Below the pieces are notes generated by a model that made no database searches, had not been told where the DNA came from, and saw only the letters and a list, made by a program, of their open reading frames with translations. From Azospirillum sp. (GTDB taxonomy: Bacteria; Pseudomonadota; Alphaproteobacteria; CACIAM-22H2), in the NCBI GenBank assembly GCA_020249045.1, contig JADCGK010000196.1, forward strand, positions 1-49,772: 49,772 nucleotides of DNA. Direction: 5' to 3'. The stretch's first letter is position 1, and each line of letters starts with the position of its first letter. The position numbers and the translations under genes are program-made. Of the stretch, positions 49,003 to 49,772 are shown piece after piece.

Positions 49003-49772
49003 CAGTTGCTCCACCGCCCGATGCAGCGCATCGCGGCGCCGTCGGAAAGGAAGGTGAAGATCGCCGCCTTGCCCGGCGCCGCGGGCAACGCCGGCGTTCC
49101 GTCGACGCCGAAGTCGAACGTGGCGTGCCAAGCGAGCGCGCGCCCGCCGGCGGCGTCCTGCTGGACGATCAGCAGAAAGACGCCGCCGTCGCGCGGGTTG
49201 GCGGGCGCGCCCAGCGTGCGGTTGCCGCCCAGCGTCGCGCGCGCGACGGGTGCGAGGTCCAGATCCCACGCGATCACGGCTTGATCCGCGAGCGTTGCGG
49301 GCGCGTAACGCTGCGCGCGCGTGAAGGCTTGGACCGCATCGAGATAGGCGTAGGACGCGGACGCCGGCGCCGCTTCGAGCGCCGCACGCGCGGCCGCACC
49401 GGTCGCGGCGCCCGTCCCGCCTTGGGCGATGGGCAAAGGCAAGGCGAGCGAACCGCCGCCCGTCTCCGCACGCGCGACCGCTTGGCCGGCCGCATCGAAG
49501 CCAAGCAACTGGCCCGCCCGCGTGGCCGCCGGAGGCAACGGCGCCAACGCCGCGACGTCCTCGTCGGGCTGGCGCAAGGACCGCGCCACGCCGTGGGCGA
49601 CTTGCTGGATCGCCGCGGTTTGGAAGTCGAGTTCGTCGTTGAGGGTCTTGGCTCGCAATTCGCCGCCCTCCTGGAAGTCGGTCTGGCGCCGCACGGTCAA
49701 GCGGCGCAGTACGGCGATCGCGGTGCCGCCCGCGGGCGCGACGTCGAAGGTCACCGCACCGCGGCCGTTCGC
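49002..49772 (-). CDS. phage tail fibre protein, 5' end missing at window edge
   Basis: At least 256 residues are in the window, and the frame is open through base 49772. The N-terminal part resembles T7-type fibre/tailspike anchor domains (VTFDVAPAGGTAIAVLRRLT, RRQTDFQEGGELRAKTLNDE, LDFQTAAIQQVAH). A hallmark fibre repeat PLPIAQGGTGAATGAAARAA follows. The C-terminus is beta-rich (GKAAIFTFLSDGAAMRCIGR). It probably anchors the fibre to the tail, with the downstream LamG/SPRY protein as the distal part. Confidence 0.85.
   Translation of the reverse strand, partial: ANGRGAVTFDVAPAGGTAIAVLRRLTVRRQTDFQEGGELRAKTLNDELDFQTAAIQQVAHGVARSLRQPDEDVAALAPLPPAATRAGQLLGFDAAGQAVARAETGGGSLALPLPIAQGGTGAATGAAARAALEAAPASASYAYLDAVQAFTRAQRYAPATLADQAVIAWDLDLAPVARATLGGNRTLGAPANPRDGGVFLLIVQQDAAGGRALAWHATFDFGVDGTPALPAAPGKAAIFTFLSDGAAMRCIGRWSN

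Noticed and set aside
1-49772. CRISPR-Cas, rRNA operons, biosynthetic gene cluster
   Set aside because: No direct-repeat arrays, cas genes, rRNA sequences or NRPS/PKS modules were seen.

Overview
The window looks like a high-GC alphaproteobacterial chromosome, most likely Rhodospirillales-like. This rests on aerobic cobaltochelatase genes cobS/cobT, a fused trpE(G) behind a Trp-rich leader peptide, the ELM1-trxB-lysR / lrp arrangement, a GapR gene, a TipF-like degenerate EAL protein and a single-chain methylmalonyl-CoA mutase. The lineage is inferred from gene families, not from rRNA.

Layout. (1) 1-3.7 kb is accessory DNA: the end of an IS3-family element, a phage-tail-like small protein, a 46-aa protein, an XRE/ImmA pair with an AT-rich operator region, and two small unknown genes. 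(2) 3.8-3.94 kb (minus strand) encodes an apparent small structured RNA with its own terminator and two exposed CUCCC motifs. (3) 4.1-43.2 kb is core chromosome: ELM1-trxB-lysR and lrp; DUF1178, a methyltransferase, a carboxymuconolactone-decarboxylase-like protein, a UDP-glucuronate 4-epimerase, an MsrQ-like protein and a PPOX protein; trpL-trpE(G) and indolepyruvate ferredoxin oxidoreductase; DUF429 and gapR; J-protein-cobS-cobT; RlmI-like; DUF547, a mercuric-reductase-like enzyme and TVP38; rpmH-rnpA-yidD-yidC-yihA-argB-yqaA; scpA followed immediately by a giant coiled-coil membrane protein; and DUF952-pyrD-EAL-HAD. (4) 43.2-49.8 kb is one end of a prophage or phage-derived block, all on the minus strand: tail fibre, LamG/SPRY receptor-binding-like protein, DUF4376 protein, T7 gp19-like large terminase, small membrane protein, SleB-like endolysin and 3-TM holin.

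How the genes work together. The 27.3-32.1 kb operon combines ribosome and RNase P biogenesis, membrane-protein insertion and arginine synthesis. cobS/cobT make the cobalamin cofactor that scpA uses. trpL-trpE(G) and the IOR link tryptophan synthesis with aromatic 2-oxo-acid oxidation. The most unusual object is the 1779-aa protein at 32061-37400: two N-terminal membrane helices, about 60 head-to-tail 25-residue repeats forming a continuous predicted helix, and a 132-residue C-terminal domain. About 3.2 kb away is a TipF-like protein with two membrane helices, a coiled coil and a degenerate EAL domain. Together they suggest a cell-pole or envelope scaffold, which is an inference.
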